Below are positions 25,940 through 34,867 of a stretch of 64,000 nucleotides of DNA, one piece after another (position 1 is the first letter of the stretch; the number at the start of each line of letters is the position of its first letter). The notes under the pieces are model-generated. The model was not told the origin of the DNA, searched no databases, and worked only from the letters and a program-made list of their open reading frames with translations. Where the stretch lies: contig NZ_OX458932.1 of NCBI RefSeq assembly GCF_949774925.1, forward strand, positions 744,001 to 808,000, in the 5' to 3' direction. The DNA is from Candidatus Methylacidiphilum fumarolicum (GTDB taxonomy: Bacteria; Verrucomicrobiota; Verrucomicrobiia; Methylacidiphilales; Methylacidiphilaceae). The position numbers and the translations under genes were made by a program.

Positions 25940-26956
25940 ATGATAACTTATTCAGTCTTAGGAATAATGCTTAGGAAAAAATGCCCACTGGCTTGTGCGC
26001 ACTGTATTACGGATTCTTCGCCACAGGCAGAGGGAATGCTGGAGGAGTCTTTTGTTTTCTCTATCCTGGAAGAGGCAGTTGGCCTAACTCCTGTGGTGAG
26101 TTTTACGGGTGGAGAAGCGTTTTTGAATAGCGAAATATTAATCCGGTGTATCCTTAAAGCCAAAGCCCTTGGCTTTAGAGTGACAGCTGTAACAGGATGT
26201 GGATGGGTTCGAACCGAAAAACATGCTTTCTTAGTCATCGAAGCGGTTAAAAAAGCAGGCCTAGACAGGCTTTGTATCAGTTGGGATCAATATCATTTGG
26301 CTTTTAAAAACGGATGGAAATTACAAGCGGTGGCGAAAGCAGCCTGGCAGTGGAAAATTCCTTTAATCATTCGAAGTGTCATTACCCCTGCTTCCAACAA
26401 TGGAAAGGATTCATTTCTACCGGATTTAGGTGAAATCCAATATCAAACAGAAAAGATCCCTCTTATAAAGCTGGGTAGGGCCAACGACCTTCCAGAAGAA
26501 GACTTTTTTTGGACCGATTCACCTCCGACAGGCGTATGCGGGGTGATCTTAGCACCAGTGGTTGAGTATGATGGTAGGGTTTTTGCTTGTTGTGGGCCAT
26601 CTCATTATGCAGGCCATCATTCACCTTTGGTATTGGGTGATGCTAGGAGAAAATCTTTAAGAGAAATTTTATTGAAAGCAAAAGAGGATCCAATCTTAGA
26701 AATTATTGCTCTACTTGGCCCTTACGGACTATTCAGGATTCTAAAGGACAGGTTCCCTATGATTAATATTCCTGAAAGGGATCGTTATTCGAGCATCTGC
26801 GATCTGTGCATGGATATTTTGAATGAGCGGCAGTTAGTGGCAAAGCTGCGGGAATATTTTATGGAAAAGGATGGTAAAAGCTTTTTAGTGGCTGCTAGAA
26901 TGATGAAAAAATTCACCGAGGTTAATAAAAAAGAATGCCACTCTTGCGGCTCTTAA
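25940..26956 (+). CDS. Radical SAM protein with SPASM-like extra cysteines
   Basis: 338 residues. The SAM-binding [4Fe-4S] motif CPLACAHC supplies Cys15, Cys19 and Cys22; SFTGGEAFLN (residues 54-63) is the GGE motif. C-terminal cysteines occur in GVCGV (200), VFACCGP (217-218), SSICDLC (287, 290) and a terminal ECHSCGS (333, 336). They resemble an auxiliary-cluster (SPASM/twitch) domain used by peptide-modifying enzymes. It starts two bases after the kinase-like frame and is followed 15 bases later by the PqqD-like gene, a pairing typical of RiPP maturases with their recognition protein. The product modification cannot be predicted. Confidence 0.88.
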   Translation: MITYSVLGIMLRKKCPLACAHCITDSSPQAEGMLEESFVFSILEEAVGLTPVVSFTGGEAFLNSEILIRCILKAKALGFRVTAVTGCGWVRTEKHAFLVIEAVKKAGLDRLCISWDQYHLAFKNGWKLQAVAKAAWQWKIPLIIRSVITPASNNGKDSFLPDLGEIQYQTEKIPLIKLGRANDLPEEDFFWTDSPPTGVCGVILAPVVEYDGRVFACCGPSHYAGHHSPLVLGDARRKSLREILLKAKEDPILEIIALLGPYGLFRILKDRFPMINIPERDRYSSICDLCMDILNERQLVAKLREYFMEKDGKSFLVAARMMKKFTEVNKKECHSCGS

Positions 26957-26971
26957 AAAACGAGGTTTCCT

Positions 26972-27277
26972 ATGGATGTTACTAGCTCTTTTGAAAAAGT
27001 GAAGATCCCAGAGTGGATTAGTTATGAACCAATAGAAAATGAATTGATTCTTCTCAATACAATAGATTGGAATTATTATCGGCTGGATGTCTATGGGACG
27101 GTTGTGTGGAAAAAACTGGTTGACCTTGATGGAGATGTCAATGCATTAAAAAAATGGGTGCTTGAGCATTTCGAAGGGGATCCCTTTCAAATTCAAAACG
27201 ACATAGATTGTTTAATCAAAACACTCATAGAAAAAAATCTTTTGGTAATAGACCAGAAGAAGGATCCTCTGGCTTAG
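26972..27277 (+). CDS. PqqD-like protein (RiPP recognition element type)
   Basis: 101 residues. The pattern WISYEPIENELILLNTIDWN, YYRLDVYGTVVWKKLVDLDG and IDCLIKTLIEKNLLVID matches PqqD-family proteins: a strand-rich start, 'N..G..VW..L' and a winged-helix-like C-terminus. Such proteins bind leader peptides and present them to the modifying enzyme. It directly follows the radical SAM gene, suggesting that it binds the LESRELFAA leaders. It could alternatively be the PqqD-related protein of HprK-related kinase systems. Confidence 0.85.
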   Translation: MDVTSSFEKVKIPEWISYEPIENELILLNTIDWNYYRLDVYGTVVWKKLVDLDGDVNALKKWVLEHFEGDPFQIQNDIDCLIKTLIEKNLLVIDQKKDPLA

Positions 27278-27316
27278 TCTTTTCTTACCATAGAAATTGT
27301 TTTATTGCTTGTGATA

Positions 27317-29446
27317 ATGGAAAGTGAAAAAAATATACTGCTTTCTTTTTTTTCACTGCCTCCAGATGCCTTTTTTGAAAGACTTCTATCGTTTTCTAGC
27401 TCTTTTTCAAAACCGGAAGATCTTTTTGTAATTGTTAGTCAGTATTCTGTTTTACACCTTGGCATAAAGGGGATGCGTATTGGTCGGCTTATTGGAGGTC
27501 GTTGGGAAATAGTCTGGTCTTCTTCCTTAGAGCCAAATCAATGGGAAACTGATTACGAGATGAAAATTTTTTTTATCCAATGGTTCAACAAAACCTTTTT
27601 AGAGAAGCACTCTTGTTATTTACATAAGGCTCCCGCAGGCGTGGACTCCAATCATCCACAAAATGAAACACTTCAATGCTACAATACGACAGATCTACAT
27701 CATCTTTTTTTCCATCTGAGTTTAGGAGATACTCCTTGGGGAGTTGTCCATTACTGGTTGGAAGAGACAAAAGTACTTGAGCAAAACTATAGATGGCTAT
27801 CTTTGCTTAGTAGTACTCTGGGAGATTGCTTAAAGGCGATTGCGTTTGCTGGAAAACTTCTTTTTCAAAATTCCCAGGCTTCTTTTCCCAATGCCTCAGA
27901 TGGACTCTATCTGAAATGTCTTGAAGATCTGGCTGTGGAAAACGATATAGAAAGAATAGAGTTTTTACTTGTCAACTATGGGAGAGAAATCGCAGGATGC
28001 GATCGGACCTGTCTCTTTGCTGTTCCCTTAACGAGCAAAGGTTTTTCATTTTTAACCACTCAGGATTTTACAAAAGCCAATGTGTTTGAACTCAAAGCGG
28101 TCAGCTCTCTTTCGAAAATCCATAAGCAATCCGATCAAGCACTTCTATTAAAAGAGGCTGGTATAGCCCTTTTCAAAGCTGCCAATCCGCATCATTTCCA
28201 AGATAAACTGCCGAAGCAGCAAAAATCAGTTTTTGCTATTTTTTTTGATGAAGCACAAGCAATAGAAGAGCAGAAGATTAATTCGGTTGAAAGAAAGGAA
28301 GATGGCCCACTTCGAATCGGTTTTGCTATGAGGGAATCTGCAGCAAAGGAAAGGCCTTTGGCTATAATTCGTTATTTTCAGAATATTCCTATGAATTGGC
28401 TGGCTGCTTTTCCTTTGATGGATCAGCAACAAAGAATTTATGGGTTTATTTCCTGGGAGGGGAAGGAAAAGATCATTCCTAGTCTGGATCTATTTAGCCT
28501 GCTGCAAAAAATTGCCATTATTGGAGGCAAAAGTGTAGCTAGGGCCTATTTTAAGCAGAAAAAATTTTGGATTTTCTCCAAAACGACAAAGAATCATCCT
28601 CTTTTAAATCCTTTAGTCTTTTATCCCTCTTTGCTTGCATTGATCCTAATTGTCGCTTTTTTCCCTCTACCAATGAAAATAAAGGGTAATGCAGTGTTAA
28701 TTCCTTCTTATGAAATATCAGTTCCAGCCATGGTCTCAGCAAAAATCGAATCGATCCATGTCCAGATTGGAGACTATGTGAAGAAAGGGACACTGCTTAT
28801 TCAGATGGATCCGACAAATATTCTTCTTAAGATAAAGGAAGTAGAGCAGGATTACAAAAAAAGTATGGCTGAAGCTGACCTTGCTCAAAATTTGAAGCAG
28901 GAAACAGCAATGCAGCTATCCAGACTGAATGCCTTAAAATCACAAGCGATTTTAAAAAGTTTGTATAATGACTTTTATCACTGTTCTGTTCGAGCCCCGA
29001 TCGAGGGAGTTGTCATGGGACCAAGCAATTTAGTGTCCCGGAGAGGGGATATACCGCAAGTTGGAGAAATTCTAGTCCAACTAGCTGATCCGAGATATTG
29101 GAAAGTTAAGATTGCTTTAAGAGAACAAGATTTTATATATCTAGGAAGAGTGATTGAAAGAAAAAACGAGCCCCTTGGAGTTTCTTTTCGACTTGCGGCT
29201 GACCCAACCAAAAGTTATAGACTTTTTTTAAGATCTCTTTCCCAGTTTATTAGTGGGGTAGAGATCGAAGGAAAAAAATATGAATTTTCTTTGATCATTC
29301 CATGGGAAGAGAAAAACATCGATCAGTTACTTTTGAAGAAAGGCCTACGTGGTCAGGCGAAGGTTTATGTGGGGCTTAGGCCATTAGCCCATATAGCTTT
29401 ACGTGATCTCATTGGGTTTCTAAGGATTCATGTTTTTTTCTGGTAG
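27317..29446 (+). CDS. Large HlyD-type adaptor with N-terminal GAF-like cytoplasmic region
   Basis: 709 residues. The first about 430 residues are soluble and of mixed alpha/beta character, with a possible GAF-like domain (FPLMDQQQRIYGFISWEGKE near the end). One membrane helix follows (LLALILIVAFFPLP, about residues 437-450), then a HlyD/biotinyl-lipoyl region: VSAKIESIHVQIGDYVKKGT, a short coiled coil, and SVRAPIEGVVMGPSNLVSRRGD. ATG 27317 is chosen over the TTG four codons upstream; the ribosome site is weak. HlyD proteins link inner-membrane exporters to the periplasm. The soluble front suggests sensing or substrate recognition. It lies 39 bases after the PqqD-like gene. Confidence 0.8.
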   Translation: MESEKNILLSFFSLPPDAFFERLLSFSSSFSKPEDLFVIVSQYSVLHLGIKGMRIGRLIGGRWEIVWSSSLEPNQWETDYEMKIFFIQWFNKTFLEKHSCYLHKAPAGVDSNHPQNETLQCYNTTDLHHLFFHLSLGDTPWGVVHYWLEETKVLEQNYRWLSLLSSTLGDCLKAIAFAGKLLFQNSQASFPNASDGLYLKCLEDLAVENDIERIEFLLVNYGREIAGCDRTCLFAVPLTSKGFSFLTTQDFTKANVFELKAVSSLSKIHKQSDQALLLKEAGIALFKAANPHHFQDKLPKQQKSVFAIFFDEAQAIEEQKINSVERKEDGPLRIGFAMRESAAKERPLAIIRYFQNIPMNWLAAFPLMDQQQRIYGFISWEGKEKIIPSLDLFSLLQKIAIIGGKSVARAYFKQKKFWIFSKTTKNHPLLNPLVFYPSLLALILIVAFFPLPMKIKGNAVLIPSYEISVPAMVSAKIESIHVQIGDYVKKGTLLIQMDPTNILLKIKEVEQDYKKSMAEADLAQNLKQETAMQLSRLNALKSQAILKSLYNDFYHCSVRAPIEGVVMGPSNLVSRRGDIPQVGEILVQLADPRYWKVKIALREQDFIYLGRVIERKNEPLGVSFRLAADPTKSYRLFLRSLSQFISGVEIEGKKYEFSLIIPWEEKNIDQLLLKKGLRGQAKVYVGLRPLAHIALRDLIGFLRIHVFFW

Positions 29447-29517
29447 AATCTCGGATTGTGTGTAGGAAAAAACTAGATCGATCTAAAGTTTATTTCTTTA
29501 AAGAAAAGAAAGATTTA

Positions 29518-30438
29518 ATGAAAAAGATAATGAGAAAATGGTTTGTGTTTTCTCTGTCTTTTTGCTCCGTTTTTATGCTTTGGTGGCCAATGGCTTTAAA
29601 AGGTGAAGGTTTGTTTAAAGACAGCCCAGAAGCTTCCCAGTCTGAATCCCTAGAGCCTCTACTAGAAGAAAAAGGTTCCTATCAAGCTGTGCTTCTTCCC
29701 ATTGCGGATCTAAGGCTGAGTGCTAAGGCTTCTGGGATCCTCGAAAAGTTTTTTTTTGAAGAAGGAGCATGTGTCAAAAAAGGCGATATCATAGCACAGT
29801 TAAACAGTGAGGAGGAAAAAGCAGAGATTGCAAGGGCAGAGGCAGAAATTGGAGTGCATGAAGCTGAGGTTGAAAAGGCAGAAGTGGAATTTAAAAGAAT
29901 CGAAGGGCTCTACAAAGAAGAAATCGTTAGTCCTAAACAATTTGAGGAGGCTAAATATAATTATCAAATGGCCCAAAATAAATTAAAAGAAGCGAGGGCT
30001 TTATTAATAACGGCTCAGAATCGGTTAGAATCCAAAATAGTGCGTTCACCTATCGAGGGAGTGTTTTTTAAAAAATTAAGGAATGAGGGAGAGTCCGTGG
30101 AAAGATTGGAACCAGTAGCTAGAGTGATTGATGTTTCAGAGCTACAGATGGTGATTTATTGCGAATCAAAATACTTTGGGAAATTGCATCCCAAAGACAA
30201 ACTTTCCGTTAAATTGGTCGATGGACCTTTTGCTGGGAAAGTGGTGGAAACGACCGTTGTATATGTGGATCCCTTCCTTGACCCTGCCAGTGGGACTTTT
30301 AGAGTAAAATTGGTGATGCCTGCCTCAAAAGAAGTTGTTGCGGGGATTACTGCTGAGGTCGTAATACCCGAGAATAAAGAGGAATTCCCTTCTCATTCTC
30401 CAATCATAGGCTTGAATGTGGGAGAAAAGATTCGATGA
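29518..30438 (+). CDS. RND/HlyD-type periplasmic adaptor (membrane fusion protein)
   Basis: 306 residues from ATG 29518 with an N-terminal membrane segment FVFSLSFCSVFMLWWPMAL, likely a signal peptide or anchor. Then come a lipoyl half-motif (KASGILEKFFFEEGACVKKG), a glutamate-rich coiled coil (about residues 100-170) and the second lipoyl half (KIVRSPIEGVFFKKLRNEG). The C-terminus has TVVYVDPFLDPASGTFRVKL, typical of RND adaptors. No RND pump follows here, so it probably works with the flanking adaptor and protease genes. Start chosen at the ATG before the signal; the upstream GTG frame (29458) lacks support. Confidence 0.85.
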   Translation: MKKIMRKWFVFSLSFCSVFMLWWPMALKGEGLFKDSPEASQSESLEPLLEEKGSYQAVLLPIADLRLSAKASGILEKFFFEEGACVKKGDIIAQLNSEEEKAEIARAEAEIGVHEAEVEKAEVEFKRIEGLYKEEIVSPKQFEEAKYNYQMAQNKLKEARALLITAQNRLESKIVRSPIEGVFFKKLRNEGESVERLEPVARVIDVSELQMVIYCESKYFGKLHPKDKLSVKLVDGPFAGKVVETTVVYVDPFLDPASGTFRVKLVMPASKEVVAGITAEVVIPENKEEFPSHSPIIGLNVGEKIR

Positions 30439-30838
30439 AAAAAGCAAGTACTTGCTTAGAGAATTTTTTTTGAGTTTACAATTCTTCTTATTCAAAATCC
30501 TTTTTCTTTCCTAGAAGTCAGAAGGACGAGTGGAAGCTTCAGTTTTGCTTCTACAAAAATTAGTTGCTTTCATTTTTTTCTAGCAATTAAATGTCAATAG
30601 AAAAAGAATCGGTTATGAACGATGTCATTCGATTGGCTTTGGATGCTTAGTCTGATGGTGTTGCTGCGCCCAAACCAATTGATCAGCAGGCTTGTATAAA
30701 GAAGACAGCCATGATAAGGCAAGTATTACTGAAAAGAGGATTTGCGGCAGTCAAAAATGATAAAAACGCCCCTCTCTTGCTAGGCAGACATATGTTTTTA
30801 GAGGTCAGCAGCTTTTAAAAGATTATTTGATTTTTACG
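30439..30838. other. 400-base gap between adaptor and protease genes
   Basis: No gene is supported. Only very short frames are seen (for example a 19-codon one from about 30590). The break in an otherwise tight operon may hold a separate promoter for the M50 protease gene. Confidence 0.35.
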
Positions 30839-33010
30839 ATGAGTTTAGGAGTGTTCAGTCAGCAGCCAAAGACAAAAGAAAAAATTGTTCCTTATAGATT
30901 AAGAACCGATCTAATTTTTCAGAAACAAACTTTTGGTAACAAAACCTACTATATTGTCAAAGACCCCTTGGGACTTTCCTATTATAGGTTCCCTCCTCAG
31001 GAAGCTTTTCTTGCCACCCTTTTCGATGGGAAAAGAACAACAGAAGAGATAGCTGAAATTTTTAATGCTCACTGGCCGCATCGGAAGATTAACCCAGAAG
31101 AAGTGTTGCGATTTGCTTCGATTCTTAGCCGAAGGAATCTGACTATACTGCCAGCAAGCCAATGGATGGAACAACTCCCCAGAAAAGCTTCTTCTTTTTT
31201 TCATCAGCTAAGCAAAATTTTTGTAAGGATTTTTTTCATCAAATTTCCCCTTGTTCGTCCCTCTTCTTGGCTTGACAAGATTGTTCATCGCCTCTGGTGG
31301 CTGTGGTCATTCCAAGGGGTAGTGCTAACTGTTTGTTTTTGGCTTTTAACTCTTCTGTTTCTTTTTTTCCATCGCTCTACTTTTATCACCAATCAGATCC
31401 AGTTTTTTTCTCCGCAAAATATATTCTTACTTTATTTGGCTATAGTCATTGACAAGACCCTGCATGAGTTTGGTCATGCAACTACATGCCGGCGGTTTGG
31501 AGGAGAGATTCATGAGATGGGGGTAGGCTTATTCTTTTTTATTCCTGTAGGGTATGTGGATGCTTCAGATAGCTGGGTGATTCCGGATAAGAAAGCGAGG
31601 ATTTTTGTTGGGTTGGCCGGAATTTATACAGAGTTGATTGTTGCCTCTCTAGCCGCTTATTTTTGGGTTTTTCTTCCCTTAGGTCTGGCAAAAAATCTTG
31701 CCTTTAACCTTATGGTTACTGCTAGTGTGACGACCCTTTTTTTTAATTTCAATCCTTTGATGAAGTTTGATGGCTATTATGCATTAGTTGATCTGCTTGA
31801 AATACCAAATCTTCGGGAGAAATCTTTTGCGTATTGCACAGCTAAACTCCAGGAATGGCTTTTAGGATATAAAGATCCATCTAATCAAGGAAAAAAAAAC
31901 GAGGCCAAAAATGTATGGATCTTTTTTGTTTATTCTATTCTGTCTACTGTCTATATGGCTTATCTTTGTCATTCGATTGGTCAAGTTGTTAGAAGATTTC
32001 TTACGCCGATAGGGTTGGAAAGAATAGGAGAATTTTTAGAATTTTCTTTAGGGATTGCTTTTGTAATGGCTATTTTATTCAGGATTTTCTTCCAGCCTCT
32101 CTTGATGGTCTCTAAAGCCAAAGACATAAAAAAGAACGCCAGCAAGCTTAAGTGGGTTGCCATAGGAGGGATTGCTTTGGGCATACTTTGTTTGGTTCCT
32201 GTAAGAGAGAAGGTCCGAACGGTTGGAGTGGTTCGATCAGATTTCGGACAAAATGTAGCGAGTCCAGATGGCGGCATTGTCCAGGAGATATGGGTCTATA
32301 GTGGTGAACATGTAAAACCAGGCCAACCACTATTGAAATTAAGAAATGACAAAGTTGAGACTGAGACGCAGCTTGCAAGACTTGATTTGTCTATGAAAAT
32401 GGTTGGGTTCTCAAACAAAAGAACATTTCAACAAAAGGATGAAGAGGCCTCTAAATCTAAAGAAATTCAAGTAATGAAAAGTCGTTACGATTATTTTTTG
32501 AAAAAGAAAGAACAGCTTTTTCTTCGCTCATCTATTGATGGCATCATTGTCAGTCCGAATGTGGAATCTTTGAAAGGAAGATATTTTAAAGCCGGAGAAA
32601 CCATTCTCAAAATTAGGGACATGCATCATTTTTCCTTTGTGGCGCCCCTGAATCAATCTCAATCTAGGATCGTGTATCCTGGAGCTGAGGTCAAAGGGAT
32701 ATGGATAAGCACAAAAAAAATATTTCATGGTCATGTTGCCCATGTGAGCCAAAAATTGGCAGAAGTCTCTGAGTTTGATCCTGGTCATCTTGTTCCTTTC
32801 GGAGGGAAAGTTCCGGTAATTCCTTCGAGTATAAAAAAAGAATATGAAAAAAATCCTTTTTATTTTGCCTATATTCCAGTGGAAAGTCCTTCGCAATTTA
32901 TGGTGGAGGGATTGAGAGCCAAACTTGTGATTAAAGGTAAAAAAACGCTACTTGGCAAAAAAATCTATCGGTTTTTGTCTACTCTTCTTTTTTATAAACA
33001 TGAAGAATAG
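30839..33010 (+). CDS. M50 site-2-type metalloprotease with N-terminal PqqD-like and C-terminal HlyD-like domains
   Basis: 723 residues. Residues about 20-105 (LRTDLIFQKQTFGNKTYYIV, EAFLATLFDGKRTTEEI) look like a PqqD-type domain. A multi-helix membrane part contains HEFGH at 209-213 and NPLMKFDGYY from residue 305, the two zinc-site motifs of M50 proteases. After about residue 430 there is a biotinyl-lipoyl/HlyD region (GIVQEIWVYSGEHVKPGQPL, SSIDGIIVSPNVES). ATG 30839 is used; an in-frame TTG lies four codons upstream. The combination suggests a protein that recognises a leader, cleaves it in or at the membrane and hands the product to an exporter. Zinc ligands are complete. Confidence 0.87.
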   Translation: MSLGVFSQQPKTKEKIVPYRLRTDLIFQKQTFGNKTYYIVKDPLGLSYYRFPPQEAFLATLFDGKRTTEEIAEIFNAHWPHRKINPEEVLRFASILSRRNLTILPASQWMEQLPRKASSFFHQLSKIFVRIFFIKFPLVRPSSWLDKIVHRLWWLWSFQGVVLTVCFWLLTLLFLFFHRSTFITNQIQFFSPQNIFLLYLAIVIDKTLHEFGHATTCRRFGGEIHEMGVGLFFFIPVGYVDASDSWVIPDKKARIFVGLAGIYTELIVASLAAYFWVFLPLGLAKNLAFNLMVTASVTTLFFNFNPLMKFDGYYALVDLLEIPNLREKSFAYCTAKLQEWLLGYKDPSNQGKKNEAKNVWIFFVYSILSTVYMAYLCHSIGQVVRRFLTPIGLERIGEFLEFSLGIAFVMAILFRIFFQPLLMVSKAKDIKKNASKLKWVAIGGIALGILCLVPVREKVRTVGVVRSDFGQNVASPDGGIVQEIWVYSGEHVKPGQPLLKLRNDKVETETQLARLDLSMKMVGFSNKRTFQQKDEEASKSKEIQVMKSRYDYFLKKKEQLFLRSSIDGIIVSPNVESLKGRYFKAGETILKIRDMHHFSFVAPLNQSQSRIVYPGAEVKGIWISTKKIFHGHVAHVSQKLAEVSEFDPGHLVPFGGKVPVIPSSIKKEYEKNPFYFAYIPVESPSQFMVEGLRAKLVIKGKKTLLGKKIYRFLSTLLFYKHEE

Positions 33011-33344
33011 TTTGATAGATCCCAACTATAAGACATCGCAACAGTTGCTTGCTTTAAATTCCTATTGGATTTGATTGCTCGTCATATCAGTGATTCACTC
33101 CTGCAGCTTGAAGTCACAGGCTCATTGCCAAGTGGAACAAAGGCTGGCTTATCAATTAAGATAATACTGCCTTTGAAACATTTAGCCCCTTTCTTGATGA
33201 CTCTGTTGTACAACCACTAATGTAAGCAACTGGCTCTCTTGTCCTGCATTGGGGGAGAGGCACCAAAGTAAGGCTTTGTAAAACGCCAAGGCATTTTTTT
33301 AATTTCTAATAGGCTATGGTCCAATTTTTGCTTGAAGAAAAAAA
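33011..33344. other. Intergenic region between the protease and the ATP-grasp cluster
   Basis: 334 bases, no gene recognised. Near its end ACGCCAAGGCA is followed by seven T (to 33301), a possible weak terminator just upstream of the next cluster. Confidence 0.35.
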
Positions 33345-34862
33345 ATGGGTGCGCCAATTCCTCAGATTTCTCAAGCAAATGGAGAAAAGGAAAAGCGACT
33401 TGAATTTGTTTCTCAGAATTATAGAAAACTTCTTTTAGATGGCCCAGATGAATCCTTAGATCCAAGGGGCGAACCGAAAAGAGAATATAAAGCTCTGTGG
33501 GAGCTATTCCTTTCACGGGTGGGAAAGGATAGATTACTTAGTGCACAGAATGCAGCAAATGAGAGGTTACGGCAGCTTGGTGTTCACTTTGTACTAAAAA
33601 TTGCCAAAGAGAAAACCGAAGAAAGAATTTTCCCTTTTGATATTCTTCCGAGACTTATCCTCAAAAAAGAATGGGACAAGATCCAAAGAGGGCTTATTCA
33701 AAGAACAATAGCTTTGAATCTATTTATAGAAGATGTCTATGGAAAGCAACGGATTCTAAAAGAAAAGGTTCTTGACCAAGCGTTGGTCTTAAGCTCCTTA
33801 GGGTATCTTCCTCAGATGATCGGAGTGAAAGTGCCAAGGGGCATCTACGCAGCGATTTGTGGCTGTGATCTGCTCCAAGACGAAAATGGAAATTTTGTTG
33901 TACTCGAAGATAATCTTAGAATCCCAAGTGGAGCTGCCTATATGCTCTGTTGCAGAAAAGTTTTAAAAGAAAGCTGTCCTTTTTTATTTGATCTCAAAAA
34001 ACCGTTGCCTATACAATCCTATCCCACAGTTCTTTTAAAAACCCTTCTCGATCTTCATCCTTCTGAGGTTTCTCAAGAACCAGTTGTGGCGGTTTTGACT
34101 CCAGGTCCTTATAATTCTGCCTATTTTGAACATGCATTTCTTGCAAATCAGATGGGAATTCCACTTGTCGAGCCCAAAGATCTTGTTGTTGAAAATGCAA
34201 CTCTTTATTTACACTCTAAGACCCATAAAAAAAGGATATCGATTCTTTATAGACGCATCGAAGAAAGCTTCATCGACCCTGTCGCCTTTCGGCCGGATTC
34301 ATTAATTGGAGTAAAAGGACTTTTTGGCTCTTTTATAAAGGGAGGACTTAGTTTGGTCAATGCCCCCGGTTGTGGCATTGGAGATGATAAAGCCATCTAC
34401 CCGTATGTTCCAAAGATGATCCGTTATTATCTAAATGAAGAACCCATCCTTAGGAACATTGAAACCTATTCATGTGTGGATTCCAAGCAACAGGCTTTTG
34501 TAGTGGACAACCTCGAAAGGTTGGTTGTTAAGGAAGTCAATCAATCTGGAGGATTTGGTATGCTCATTGGACCGGCAAGTTCTTCTAAAACGCGAGAAGA
34601 ATTTAAAAAAAGAATTCTAGCCCATCCTCGAAATTATATTGCCCAGCCACTGATCCATTTCTCGAAACTACCTTGTATGAGCGGTTCGGGAATTGAACCG
34701 CGAAGGGTTGATTTGCGTCCCTTTGTCTTGATGGGTAAAGAACTAAGGGTTGTCCCTGGAGGGTTAACACGAGTATCAATAAGCTGGGATTCTTTTATAG
34801 TCAATTCTTCTCAAGGAGGGGGAAGTAAAGATACATGGATCATTGAAGATGAGGGATGGTAA
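33345..34862 (+). CDS. Circularly permuted ATP-grasp family protein
   Basis: 505 residues. The family is recognised by FDILPRLILKKEWDKIQRGL, RGIYAAICGCDLLQDENGNF, VVLEDNLRIPSGAAYML, LVNAPGCGIGDDKAIYPYVP and the C-terminal RVDLRPFVLMGKELRVVPGG. These are the DUF404/DUF407 (CP_ATPgrasp) features. ATP-grasp enzymes form acyl-phosphates and ligate carboxylates to amines. Together with alpha-E and transglutaminase-like proteins such genes were proposed (Iyer and colleagues, 2009) to make or modify peptides. The stop overlaps the next gene region (ATGGTAA). Confidence 0.9.
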   Translation: MGAPIPQISQANGEKEKRLEFVSQNYRKLLLDGPDESLDPRGEPKREYKALWELFLSRVGKDRLLSAQNAANERLRQLGVHFVLKIAKEKTEERIFPFDILPRLILKKEWDKIQRGLIQRTIALNLFIEDVYGKQRILKEKVLDQALVLSSLGYLPQMIGVKVPRGIYAAICGCDLLQDENGNFVVLEDNLRIPSGAAYMLCCRKVLKESCPFLFDLKKPLPIQSYPTVLLKTLLDLHPSEVSQEPVVAVLTPGPYNSAYFEHAFLANQMGIPLVEPKDLVVENATLYLHSKTHKKRISILYRRIEESFIDPVAFRPDSLIGVKGLFGSFIKGGLSLVNAPGCGIGDDKAIYPYVPKMIRYYLNEEPILRNIETYSCVDSKQQAFVVDNLERLVVKEVNQSGGFGMLIGPASSSKTREEFKKRILAHPRNYIAQPLIHFSKLPCMSGSGIEPRRVDLRPFVLMGKELRVVPGGLTRVSISWDSFIVNSSQGGGSKDTWIIEDEGW

Positions 34863-34867
34863 AGCTT

